Origin: Sulfurimonas aquatica
Lineage (GTDB): Bacteria > Campylobacterota > Campylobacteria > Campylobacterales > Sulfurimonadaceae
NCBI RefSeq assembly: GCF_017357825.1
Contig: NZ_CP046072.1
Coordinates: 1,736,001-1,800,000, forward strand
Reading direction: 5' to 3'
Length of the DNA: 64,000 bases
Shown one piece after another: positions 18,497-26,128 of this stretch. The notes beneath the pieces were generated by a model. That model searched no databases. It saw only the letters and a program-made list of their open reading frames with translations, and was not told the DNA's origin. Position 1 is the first letter of the stretch, and every line of letters begins with the position of its first letter. The position numbers and the translations under genes were made by a program.

Positions 18497-19381
18497 ATGT
18501 TTGGTTTTATAAAGAAATCCCTTAATAAAACCGTTGAAGCTATCAAAACGGTAGCTCCAAAGAAAAAAGTCACATTTACAAAAGATGAATTAGAAAATAT
18601 TTTACTAGAAGCTGATGTAGAGTACGATTTAGTTGAAATTATCATCAATGAAATATATCAAGATAAAGTAACAAGAGAAATACTACGTTCTAAACTTCTT
18701 GCGACACTTGCCTACACTACTTACAAAGAGCCAGAATTTACAGCCCCTTTTGTTGAACTGATAGTAGGAGTTAACGGTGCAGGAAAAACGACTACCATTT
18801 CAAAACTTGCAAACAAGTACAAAAGTGAAGGTAAGTCCGTTGTTTTGGGAGCCGGAGACACTTTTCGCGCTGCAGCGATTGAGCAACTTACCCTTTGGGC
18901 AAAAATACTTGACATCCCCATCATAGCTTCTAAACAAGGTCATGATAGTTCAGCCGTTGCATATGACACGATAGACTCTGCAAAAAGCAAAGGGTATGAT
19001 AATGTAATCATTGATACTGCTGGAAGACTTCACACACAAACAAACCTTGCAAACGAACTCATTAAAATCAATCGCATCTGTGATAAAGCACATCCTGGCT
19101 CACCTCATAGAACTGTATTAATTATAGACGGGACACAAGGTAACTCCGCTATTGCTCAAGCAAAAGCCTTTAATGAGATGATAGGTATAGATGGCATAAT
19201 CATTACAAAACTTGATGGAACTGCAAAAGGTGGAAGTATTTTTAGTATCGCGTATGCACTTGAACTCCCCATCATATATGTAGGAACGGGAGAGCAACCA
19301 GAAGACTTAACGCCATTTGACAAGTATGAGTTTGTTGATGGCTTACTTGACGCAATCTTTGTAGAAGAAGAATCAGACTAA
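18497..19381 (+). CDS. ftsY: Signal recognition particle receptor FtsY
   Basis: The 294-residue SRP GTPase docks ribosome-SRP complexes at the membrane. The helical N domain (about 25-75) precedes the G domain with G1 [10 protein letters not shown] (91-100), [11 protein letters not shown], the DTAGR loop, [10 protein letters not shown] and the closing GTGEQPEDL. The acidic A domain of E. coli FtsY is absent; only a short basic amphipathic N-terminus (1-25) remains, as in many small FtsY proteins. The start ATG follows the thioredoxin lipoprotein stop with no gap. A hairpin lies just after the stop. Confidence 0.97.
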   Translation: MFGFIKKSLNKTVEAIKTVAPKKKVTFTKDELENILLEADVEYDLVEIIINEIYQDKVTREILRSKLLATLAYTTYKEPEFTAPFVELIVGVNGAGKTTTISKLANKYKSEGKSVVLGAGDTFRAAAIEQLTLWAKILDIPIIASKQGHDSSAVAYDTIDSAKSKGYDNVIIDTAGRLHTQTNLANELIKINRICDKAHPGSPHRTVLIIDGTQGNSAIAQAKAFNEMIGIDGIIITKLDGTAKGGSIFSIAYALELPIIYVGTGEQPEDLTPFDKYEFVDGLLDAIFVEEESD

Positions 19382-19389
19382 TATCTTTC

Positions 19390-19412
19390 AAATATGACGC
19401 TTTGTCATATTT
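19390..19412. repeat. Perfect 9-base inverted repeat after ftsY
   Basis: AAATATGAC and GTCATATTT pair perfectly around the loop GCTTT, nine bases after the ftsY stop. There is no U-tract, so it is a weak terminator candidate or an mRNA-stabilising 3' hairpin; it could also be an operator for radA. Confidence 0.45.
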
Positions 19413-19470
19413 AAACTCCTCAAACTCTTTTTACACTAAAATACTCTAGAATTTAAATAAGGCAATATTT

Positions 19471-20817
19471 ATGGCTAAGAAAAAAATACTATTTGAGTGT
19501 CAGCATTGTGGACTTACAACACCAAAATGGATGGGGAAATGTACAAACTGTGGTGCTTGGGACTCATTTGTTGAACTGAGTGAGCATCAACAAGAGGTAG
19601 TAAAACAGACTAAATCCTCTGCATCAGCTGGTTCAAAAGCCTTAAGTATAAATGAGATTCATGAAGAAGAGGTTTATAGGTTTACATCACTAGACCCTGA
19701 ACTTGATAGCGTTTTAGGTGGTGGAGTAGTTCCAGGCTCACTTACTCTCATAGGTGGAAGTCCCGGCGTAGGAAAGTCTACCCTACTCTTAAAGGTTGGC
19801 TCAAACATAGCCTCTTTAGGCAAAAATGTGCTCTATGTCACAGGGGAAGAGTCAGCTGGGCAGATAAAACTTCGCGCTAACAGACTAAAATCAAATGAAG
19901 ATAAACTATACCTCTTAAGTGAGATTCGTCTTGAGCAAATTCTCGTTGAACTTGAACATAGAGAGTATGAATTCATTATCATTGACTCTATTCAAACAAT
20001 CTACTCAGAAAACATAGCCTCAGCCCCTGGATCGGTAACGCAGGTCAGACAGATAACTTTTGAACTTATGCGCATAGCTAAAGAGAAAGATATCGCTATA
20101 TTTATCATTGGTCATATCACTAAAGAGGGCTCTATTGCTGGGCCTAGAGTACTTGAACACATGGTTGACACTGTGCTCTATTTTGAAGGTGATTCATCTC
20201 AAGAGTTAAGAATACTAAGAGGGTTTAAAAATCGCTTTGGGACGACAAGCGAAATAGGTGTTTTTGAGATGAGAGCTGAAGGCTTAGTCTCTGCCACAGA
20301 CATCGCATCGCGCTTCTTTAACCGTGACTCGCAACAGAGTGGCTCAGCTCTTACTGTAGTCATGGAAGGTTCTCGTCCTATCATCCTTGAAGTCCAAGCA
20401 CTTGTCTCAGAATCGCATACGAGTAACTCTAAACGCCAAGCTACGGGATTTGACAACAATAGACTAAATATGCTCTTAGCTCTACTAGAGCGTAAACTCG
20501 AGATACCTCTTTCTGGTTATGACGTATTTATAAACATAACAGGTGGAATAAAAATCACTGAAACAGCTGCAGACCTAGCAATACTTGCAGCTATCATTAG
20601 TAGTTTTAGAGATAGAGCAATCTCCAAAGAGACGATATTTATAGGTGAAGTTTCACTTGTCGGTGATGTAAGAGAGGTTTATGCACTTGATACAAGATTA
20701 AAAGAAGCCTCTATGCAAAATATAACTAAAGCTTTAGTCGCAAAAAAACCATTAGAAAAAAGTACAATAAAGACTTTTGTTGTGGATGAAGTAACAAAAC
20801 TTTTAGAATGGTATTAA
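19471..20817 (+). CDS. radA: DNA repair and branch-migration protein RadA
   Basis: This 448-residue RecA-like DnaB-type helicase promotes recombination intermediates. The N-terminal zinc finger uses Cys10, Cys13, Cys24 and Cys27. Walker A GGSPGVGKST lies at 95-104, the RadA-specific KNRFG motif at 253-257, and a Lon-protease-like C-terminal domain at about 300-445 (SGYDVFINITGGIKI). All family marks are intact. It follows ftsY after 89 bases with a hairpin in between, so it may use its own promoter. Confidence 0.97.
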   Translation: MAKKKILFECQHCGLTTPKWMGKCTNCGAWDSFVELSEHQQEVVKQTKSSASAGSKALSINEIHEEEVYRFTSLDPELDSVLGGGVVPGSLTLIGGSPGVGKSTLLLKVGSNIASLGKNVLYVTGEESAGQIKLRANRLKSNEDKLYLLSEIRLEQILVELEHREYEFIIIDSIQTIYSENIASAPGSVTQVRQITFELMRIAKEKDIAIFIIGHITKEGSIAGPRVLEHMVDTVLYFEGDSSQELRILRGFKNRFGTTSEIGVFEMRAEGLVSATDIASRFFNRDSQQSGSALTVVMEGSRPIILEVQALVSESHTSNSKRQATGFDNNRLNMLLALLERKLEIPLSGYDVFINITGGIKITETAADLAILAAIISSFRDRAISKETIFIGEVSLVGDVREVYALDTRLKEASMQNITKALVAKKPLEKSTIKTFVVDEVTKLLEWY

Positions 20818-20876
20818 TTTTACGACTTAAAGAGTTAACAAACTAAATTACAATTTATTATTTTCATAAATTTTGA

Positions 20877-20882
20877 TATACT
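20877..20882 (+). promoter_or_regulatory. Probable -10 promoter box for fliL
   Basis: TTTTGATATACTAAC lies about 30 bases upstream of the fliL start and offers a TATACT hexamer. It is sigma70-like; I see no sigma54 (GG-N10-GC) or sigma28 element there. Confidence 0.45.
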
Positions 20883-20913
20883 AACAAAAATACAACTTCA
20901 AGGAAGTACAAAA

Positions 20914-21465
20914 ATGGCTGAAGAAGAGACAACAGAAGAGAGTGCTGCACCAGCAGAGAAAAAATCAAACATGCTGATGATAATAATCATCGTTGTTTTA
21001 TTTCTAATAATTATTATTGGTGCAGTAGTTGGATTCTTACTCATGGGTGATGATGCAGAGCCTGTAGATAACACTCCCCAAAAGAAAGAGAGAAGTGCTC
21101 CTAAAAAAAGAGTTATGAACAGTTCAACTGATTCTTATGATGATATGAGACAACTCAGTGACATAGGAATTCTTTATCCACTAGATACTTTTACTGTAAA
21201 CCTTAAAAGTGATGCGGGTAGAAGATACCTAAAAGTCACTCTTTCACTTGAGCTTGAAGGTGAAGAGTTAAGTCTTGAGTTAGACGCAAAATCACCAGTT
21301 CTTAGAGACAGAATTATTAGAATATTAACTTCAAAAACTCTTGAAGAGATATCATCTAAAAAAGGAAAACAAAAAGTTTCTCAACAAATCATGGACACAC
21401 TTAACGCTATGATTAAAGATGGAACTATACAAGGTATCTATTTTACTGAGTTTGTTATTCAGTAA
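20914..21465 (+). CDS. fliL: Flagellar basal body-associated protein FliL
   Basis: The 183-residue protein has a short acidic cytoplasmic N-terminus (1-18), one transmembrane helix (about 23-46) and a periplasmic domain with the FliL pattern: YPLDTFTVNL (about 89-98), RYLKVTLSLEL and LTSKTLEEISSKKGKQ. FliL rings surround the flagellar stator and support motor torque. It is the only flagellar gene in the window. acpS begins two bases after its stop, a pairing seen in other Campylobacterota. Confidence 0.93.
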   Translation: MAEEETTEESAAPAEKKSNMLMIIIIVVLFLIIIIGAVVGFLLMGDDAEPVDNTPQKKERSAPKKRVMNSSTDSYDDMRQLSDIGILYPLDTFTVNLKSDAGRRYLKVTLSLELEGEELSLELDAKSPVLRDRIIRILTSKTLEEISSKKGKQKVSQQIMDTLNAMIKDGTIQGIYFTEFVIQ

Positions 21466-21467
21466 AT

Positions 21468-21851
21468 ATGATAGGCATTGACCTCATAAAAACTTCTCGT
21501 ATGAATCGCTTAATGGAGCGATTTGGTGAGAAGGGACTTCTTAAATTTTTATCTTCCGATGAAATCTCACTTGTAAAAAACTATAAAACTGCTGCTGGAT
21601 TTTGGGCTATAAAAGAGGCTCTTTCAAAAGCTATTGGGACTGGAATCGGGAGAGATTGCTCATTTCATGACATTCGTATCTATAAAACGGACTTGGGAGC
21701 GCCTAAACTTGCTCTATCATCAAAAGTAATTGAGAAGTTTGGCATTGTAGACGTAAGCATATCAATCACTCACGATGGAGAGTATGCCATAGGTGTGGTA
21801 GCTCTAGAGACTATAAAATCATCCGCCACCAACAAAATCAAGCAGTTCTAA
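21468..21851 (+). CDS. acpS: Holo-[acyl-carrier-protein] synthase
   Basis: The 127-residue enzyme transfers 4'-phosphopantetheine from CoA to ACP. The N-terminal IGIDLIKTSRM (with the Mg2+-binding Asp) and the central GFWAIKEALSKAIGTG (about 43-58, with the Glu and Lys of the active site) are clear, as is VSISHD-like VSISITHDGEYAIG near 103. The start is the ATG two bases after fliL. The last 33 bases overlap the 3' end of thiS on the other strand. Confidence 0.95.
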   Translation: MIGIDLIKTSRMNRLMERFGEKGLLKFLSSDEISLVKNYKTAAGFWAIKEALSKAIGTGIGRDCSFHDIRIYKTDLGAPKLALSSKVIEKFGIVDVSISITHDGEYAIGVVALETIKSSATNKIKQF

Positions 21852-22019
21852 CTTATCACCATCATTAAGCTCATGCTTAGACCAAGTATCTTGCTTAACA
21901 ATATCCATATTTACAGCTGCAGCCATCACCTTTCCCTCTAATGACAATGCTTGAAGTAGTTGAAGGATTGTAGTTCCTAGTGGAAAATCTTTATCTTGAC
22001 CATTTACTATTATATTCAT
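21819..22019 (-). CDS. thiS: Sulfur carrier protein ThiS
   Basis: The 66-residue ubiquitin-fold protein carries sulfur for thiazole formation in thiamine synthesis, as a C-terminal thiocarboxylate. It begins MNIIVNGQDKDFPLGTTI, has the family core LDFVGGG at the end, and ends in the diagnostic Gly-Gly pair plus one extra Gly. Its 3' end overlaps acpS antisense by 33 bases. No thiF, thiG or thiH is adjacent, but thiL (41005-41823) and a THI5-like gene (59587-60468) are in the window. Confidence 0.88.
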   Translation of the reverse strand: MNIIVNGQDKDFPLGTTILQLLQALSLEGKVMAAAVNMDIVKQDTWSKHELNDGDKLELLDFVGGG

Positions 22020-22070
22020 ATTCTCTCTTTTAGTATTACATTTATTCTTCTAATTGTATCTTGATAAGTT

Positions 22071-22102
22071 AAAAAATATATCAAATCTTCAGATTGATAT
22101 AT
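22071..22102 (-). terminator. Rho-independent terminator after the cytochrome c lipoprotein gene (minus strand)
   Basis: ATATATCAAATC and GATTGATATAT form an 11-pair stem with one bulged A and a TTCA loop. On the minus strand the hairpin is followed by TTTTTT. It lies about 20 bases past the stop of the gene ending at 22124. Confidence 0.65.
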
Positions 22103-22123
22103 AAAATCAAAGAAAAGTATAAA

Positions 22124-22708
22124 CTACTTTAACTCTGAAATATACTTAGATATTGCTTCTACTTCTTCTTCATTTAAAGCTGATGCATATGATTTCATGA
22201 CACCTTTCATAGCTCCGCCATAACTTCCGTCTTTATAGCCATTAATAGCTAATTTTAACTTTTCACTACTCCAACCTTGAATAACTTGAGATTTTCCTAG
22301 TGCTTTTTTCTGTGCATTTAAGCCATGACATGAAGTACATTTTGAAAATAGTTTTGAGCCATCGACAGTGCTCTTATTTACTATTCTTATCTCTTCTTTG
22401 ACTACTTCTACTTGAACTTTTTCAACTTCAACTGCAGGTTTTTTAAGTTTTTCAGGAGCCTTTTCTATTACTTTTAGAGTTGTTTCCTTAGTTACTTCAT
22501 CTAGATTTTCCTTCACTTTTTCACTTATATTTTCTACTACGTCTTTAGTAACTTCTTTTGTTTGTTCTATCAGTTCTTTTGGCTTTTCATTCAGAACTTT
22601 AGATATTTGAGTACTCGTATTAACTACTTCTTTTTCTAGTGAAGTCGATTTTTCTTCACTACATCCAAGTATAAAAATTGATATCACTACCGACAATACT
22701 AATTTCAT
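22124..22708 (-). CDS. Cytochrome c lipoprotein with charged helical spacer
   Basis: The 194-residue protein has a lipobox ending ILGC (Cys16), a long Lys/Glu/Val-rich spacer (about 20-110) that looks like an extended amphipathic helix, and a small class I cytochrome c domain with CTSCHG (124-129) and a probable Met axial ligand in GGAMKGVMKSY. It is likely anchored to a membrane on the periplasmic side, with the spacer giving reach. The partner oxidoreductase is not in the window. A hairpin terminator follows. Confidence 0.85.
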   Translation of the reverse strand: MKLVLSVVISIFILGCSEEKSTSLEKEVVNTSTQISKVLNEKPKELIEQTKEVTKDVVENISEKVKENLDEVTKETTLKVIEKAPEKLKKPAVEVEKVQVEVVKEEIRIVNKSTVDGSKLFSKCTSCHGLNAQKKALGKSQVIQGWSSEKLKLAINGYKDGSYGGAMKGVMKSYASALNEEEVEAISKYISELK

Positions 22709-22807
22709 TTTAAATCCTAATATTATAATTTGGATAATTATACTGTAGTTTTAAAATTTCTCACATTAAATATAAGACTAGTAAATACTAAAATAAGTAT
22801 TTTTAGG

Positions 22808-22813
22808 TATAAT
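22808..22813 (+). promoter_or_regulatory. -10 promoter box of the aminotransferase-murC-mutS2 run
   Basis: TTTTTAGGTATAATTCC contains a perfect TATAAT about 30 bases upstream of the first gene of a plus-strand run that continues to 29540. Confidence 0.6.
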
Positions 22814-22842
22814 TCCATTAATTTAACTTAACGGTAAAACTC

Positions 22843-23982
22843 ATGAACTTTGAACCATATCCATTTGAAAAACTAAACAATTTACTTAAAAATATCACAC
22901 CAAATAAAAATTATGAACCATCAGTTTTAACTATTGGTGAGCCTCAATTTGAAACGCCAGAATTCATTCAAAATTCTTTAGCCAAAAATGCATCCCTTCT
23001 TAAAAAGTACCCAAAAACAACTGGGGAAGAGTACTTAAGAGAAGCTATTCTTTCTTTCATTGCTAAAAGATTTAATACTAACTTGAGTGATGAGCAGATT
23101 ATCCCTACATTTGGAACAAGAGAAGTACTGTTTAACTTTCCTCAATTTTTACTTTTTGACAAAAAAAATCCAGTAATGGCATATCCAAATCCTTTTTATC
23201 AAATCTACGAAGGTGCTGCTATTGCAACTCGTTCAAAAGTTATACATCTAAACCTTACTCAAGAGAACAATTTTAAACCTCTAATAGATGAAGATGAATT
23301 AAGCAGTTGTGATTTAGTAATATTAAATTCTCCAAATAATCCAACGTCATCAACACTCTCTATTGAGGAGCTTGGAGAATGGGTGAAACTTGCACTTAAG
23401 TATGACTTTGTACTTTTAAATGATGAGTGCTACAGTGAAATCTATACAAATGAGCCTATTCCTTCACTCTTAGAAGCTGCTACTTATGTTGGCAACACTA
23501 CTTTTAAAAATACTATAGTTATAAACTCTATCTCTAAGCGTTCTTCCGCTCCAGGTCTACGTTCAGGATTTATTGCAGGGGATGAAGAGATACTTGCTGA
23601 GTATATGAAATATAGGACCTATGTTGGTTGTGCATCTCCTCTGCCGCTCCAAAGTGCAGCAGCTGAAGCTTGGAGTGATGAAGCTCACGTTGCAGCTTCA
23701 AGAGAGGTCTATAAAAGAAACTTCCAACTTGCTAAAGAGATATTAGGCACAGAGATACCAAATGCTACTTTTTATCTTTGGTTAAAAGTGAATGATGCGT
23801 TAGAGTTTACAAAAAAACTCTATGAACTTTACAATGTTAAAGTACTTCCTGGTGAGTTTTTAGCACGCCAAAGTGCATCTCAAGAAAATCCGGGTGTAGG
23901 ATTTGTAAGAATTGCTTTAGTCGAAAGTGAACTCAAAACAAAAGATGCGTTAACAAGAATCAAGGAGTGTTTAAATGGCTAG
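22843..23982 (+). CDS. Class I/II PLP aminotransferase, probable succinyldiaminopimelate aminotransferase (DapC-like)
   Basis: The 379-residue fold-type I aminotransferase has LNSPNNPTSS (161-170), NDECYSEIY (193-201), the PLP-binding Lys232 in SISKRSSAPGLRSGF and a C-terminal RIAL strand with the substrate arginine. In Campylobacterota the aminotransferase beside murC is taken to act in lysine/diaminopimelate synthesis, which fits the cell-wall context here; substrate cannot be shown from sequence. It is the first gene of the run and overlaps the next by eight bases. Confidence 0.85.
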   Translation: MNFEPYPFEKLNNLLKNITPNKNYEPSVLTIGEPQFETPEFIQNSLAKNASLLKKYPKTTGEEYLREAILSFIAKRFNTNLSDEQIIPTFGTREVLFNFPQFLLFDKKNPVMAYPNPFYQIYEGAAIATRSKVIHLNLTQENNFKPLIDEDELSSCDLVILNSPNNPTSSTLSIEELGEWVKLALKYDFVLLNDECYSEIYTNEPIPSLLEAATYVGNTTFKNTIVINSISKRSSAPGLRSGFIAGDEEILAEYMKYRTYVGCASPLPLQSAAAEAWSDEAHVAASREVYKRNFQLAKEILGTEIPNATFYLWLKVNDALEFTKKLYELYNVKVLPGEFLARQSASQENPGVGFVRIALVESELKTKDALTRIKECLNG

Positions 23983-24481
23983 AAGTGAAGAAGAGCTAAA
24001 AACAGCAGTACTAGAGGCTCAGACAGCTTCAGACATAGCATCCCTATATGTTTTAGAACAAGAAGTGTATGAAGTATTTGATGAAGATACACTTAATGGT
24101 TTTTATGCATATATCTTAGATTTAGCACTTGAAAAATTAACTGATACTCTGGAGTCACACCGTAAAATGGATATGAAAGAGGTTCAAGACTTTGCAACAA
24201 CTAGAGCACTATATGAGTATGCGATGGAGCACTACAGTGCTGGTGATGACAAAGACGCAGCTGCACTTTTTGAAGTCCTCAGTGGTCTAACAAATGATGC
24301 CAAGTTCTCTTCATCACTTAAATTACATTGGGCGGCAGCTACAGAAAATCTTAGTCTAGACAACTTTCTCTCTAAAATAGCAGACCTAGATGAGACAGAA
24401 AAAATGGGCACTTTTTATATTTCAGAATTTCAAAAAGAGGCACAGGAATTGCTAGATAATTCCCAAACAAAGGGAGAATAG
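23975..24481 (+). CDS. Conserved small helical protein between aminotransferase and murC
   Basis: The 168-residue protein is acidic and almost entirely helical, with no signal peptide or membrane segment. I recognise no domain; a TPR-like or dimeric helical bundle is possible (EYAMEHYSAGDDKDAAALFE at about 85-104 resembles one TPR repeat). It overlaps the aminotransferase by eight bases and ends four bases before murC, so it is part of the same operon. Confidence 0.7.
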   Translation: MARSEEELKTAVLEAQTASDIASLYVLEQEVYEVFDEDTLNGFYAYILDLALEKLTDTLESHRKMDMKEVQDFATTRALYEYAMEHYSAGDDKDAAALFEVLSGLTNDAKFSSSLKLHWAAATENLSLDNFLSKIADLDETEKMGTFYISEFQKEAQELLDNSQTKGE

Positions 24482-24485
24482 CTTA

Positions 24486-25799
24486 ATGAAAATACACTTT
24501 ATTGGAATTGGTGGGATTGGGATTTCTGGTCTTGCACAATATATGCATTTTAAAGGTCATGAAGTAAGTGGATCGGATATTAAAGATACCATTATCACAC
24601 AAAAGCTTCGTCTATTAGGTATTAAAGTCACTGTTCCTCACTCAAGTGATGCTATTACTAACCATGACCTAGTAGTCCATTCTGCTATTATCTCTCCTAC
24701 AAATCCAGAAATCGTAGCGGCAAAAGCAAAAGGAATTGAAGTTCTTGCTCGTCGTGAAGCACTACTAAAAATTCTAGACGATAAAAAAGTTTACTCAGTT
24801 GCAGGTGCTCATGGTAAAAGTACTACCACGGCTATTTTAACTTCTATAATGAATGGCTCAGCAATCATAGGAGCTGAATCAAAAGCATTCGGTTCAAACG
24901 TCCGCTATGATGAAACTACGGATGTTATGCTTTTTGAAGCAGATGAGAGTGATGGAAGCTTTGTTAACTCAAACCCTTACTGTGCTCTTGTTATAAATGC
25001 GGAACCTGAGCATATGGAGTACTATGATTATAATCATGAGAGATTTTATGACTCATACAAAACATTTATAAAATCAGCAAAGTTAAAAGTTTTAAACGCG
25101 GAAGATCCATTTTTAGCAACCCTTAAAGATGAAGTAAATGCCGAGTGGCTTTACCCTTCAGTAGATATAACTGAGCTAGAGTACGTACTTATCAATAATG
25201 AACCACACACAAGATTTAGATTTCGCGAGTATGGCACATTTGCTGTTTGGGGTTTTGGTAAACATATCGCTCTTGACGCGGCTCTAGCTATACTTGCTGC
25301 AAAAGAGTCTATGGATATTGAAGATATAAGAGAGAATCTATTATCATTTAAAGGCATCAAAAAGCGCTTTGACATTGTAGGCTTTGAAAAAGATAGTGTT
25401 ATTATCGATGATTATGGACATCATCCTACAGAGATAAAAGCAACATTTGAATCTGTCAAAGAGTATGCAATGCTTAAAGGTTTTGATAAAATCACAGCAA
25501 TTTGGCAACCGCATAAGTACTCTCGTACCATTGATAACCTTGATGCGTTTATACAGTGCTTCGAAGGTGCTGGCGAACTTATCATACTTCCTGTATGGGC
25601 TGCAGGCGAAGCTGTGCGTGACATTAACTTTGAAGACAAGTTTAAACAATACAATCTTACTATGGCGGATAAAATTACAAGAGCCAATAATACCATCACT
25701 GTAGTAAAAGATGAAAAAAATCTTGAAACACTTGACCGTGGCCTTATCATAGGCTTTGGTGCAGGTGACATTACATATCAAATAAGAGGTACCGCTTAA
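24486..25799 (+). CDS. murC: UDP-N-acetylmuramate--L-alanine ligase
   Basis: The 437-residue ligase adds L-alanine to UDP-MurNAc. The N-terminal Rossmann domain begins HFIGIGGIGISGLAQYM (4-20). The ATP loop AGAHGKSTTTA is at 106-116, FEADESDGSF and the C-terminal domain's WQPHKYSRT are clear. The stop overlaps the next start (TAATG). Presence beside a DapC-like gene and mutS2 recalls the order of the corresponding Helicobacter locus. Confidence 0.97.
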   Translation: MKIHFIGIGGIGISGLAQYMHFKGHEVSGSDIKDTIITQKLRLLGIKVTVPHSSDAITNHDLVVHSAIISPTNPEIVAAKAKGIEVLARREALLKILDDKKVYSVAGAHGKSTTTAILTSIMNGSAIIGAESKAFGSNVRYDETTDVMLFEADESDGSFVNSNPYCALVINAEPEHMEYYDYNHERFYDSYKTFIKSAKLKVLNAEDPFLATLKDEVNAEWLYPSVDITELEYVLINNEPHTRFRFREYGTFAVWGFGKHIALDAALAILAAKESMDIEDIRENLLSFKGIKKRFDIVGFEKDSVIIDDYGHHPTEIKATFESVKEYAMLKGFDKITAIWQPHKYSRTIDNLDAFIQCFEGAGELIILPVWAAGEAVRDINFEDKFKQYNLTMADKITRANNTITVVKDEKNLETLDRGLIIGFGAGDITYQIRGTA

Positions 25800-26128
25800 T
25801 GACTTATATCGCAGGTCTTGTAGTTATAGCACTTTTCTTTTTAGCGCTACACTATTTTACAGAACTTAATCATATGGAAAAGATAAATGTAACTATAATT
25901 GTTCTCTCTATATTAGCTATTATAGTCATGTATAATGAGTATAGTCAAAGTCAAAATGAAAAAATGATGGATGCTACACTTAGATTTGATCAAAACAAAA
26001 CTATACAATGTGATGGCGTTGACATAAATAAAACAAACTATACACTCAGTGTAGGTACATACACATTTATCGGTAAAGAAAACACTCCAAATTACAATAA
26101 AATGATCAGCGCTTCAACTTGCGAGTAG
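25799..26128 (+). CDS. Small membrane protein between murC and mutS2
   Basis: The 109-residue protein has two hydrophobic helices (about 2-22 and 28-46) and a C-terminal extracytoplasmic part with two cysteines (about 75 and 108), which could form a disulfide in the periplasm. I know no function. A similarly sized hypothetical gene occupies this place in Helicobacter. It overlaps murC by one base and the mutS2 start by ten. Confidence 0.7.
   Translation: MTYIAGLVVIALFFLALHYFTELNHMEKINVTIIVLSILAIIVMYNEYSQSQNEKMMDATLRFDQNKTIQCDGVDINKTNYTLSVGTYTFIGKENTPNYNKMISASTCE

Noticed and set aside
20877-20914. Flagellar sigma54 or sigma28 promoter for fliL
   Set aside because: No GG-N10-GC or TAAA-N15-GCCGATAA-like element is present; a sigma70-like box fits better.
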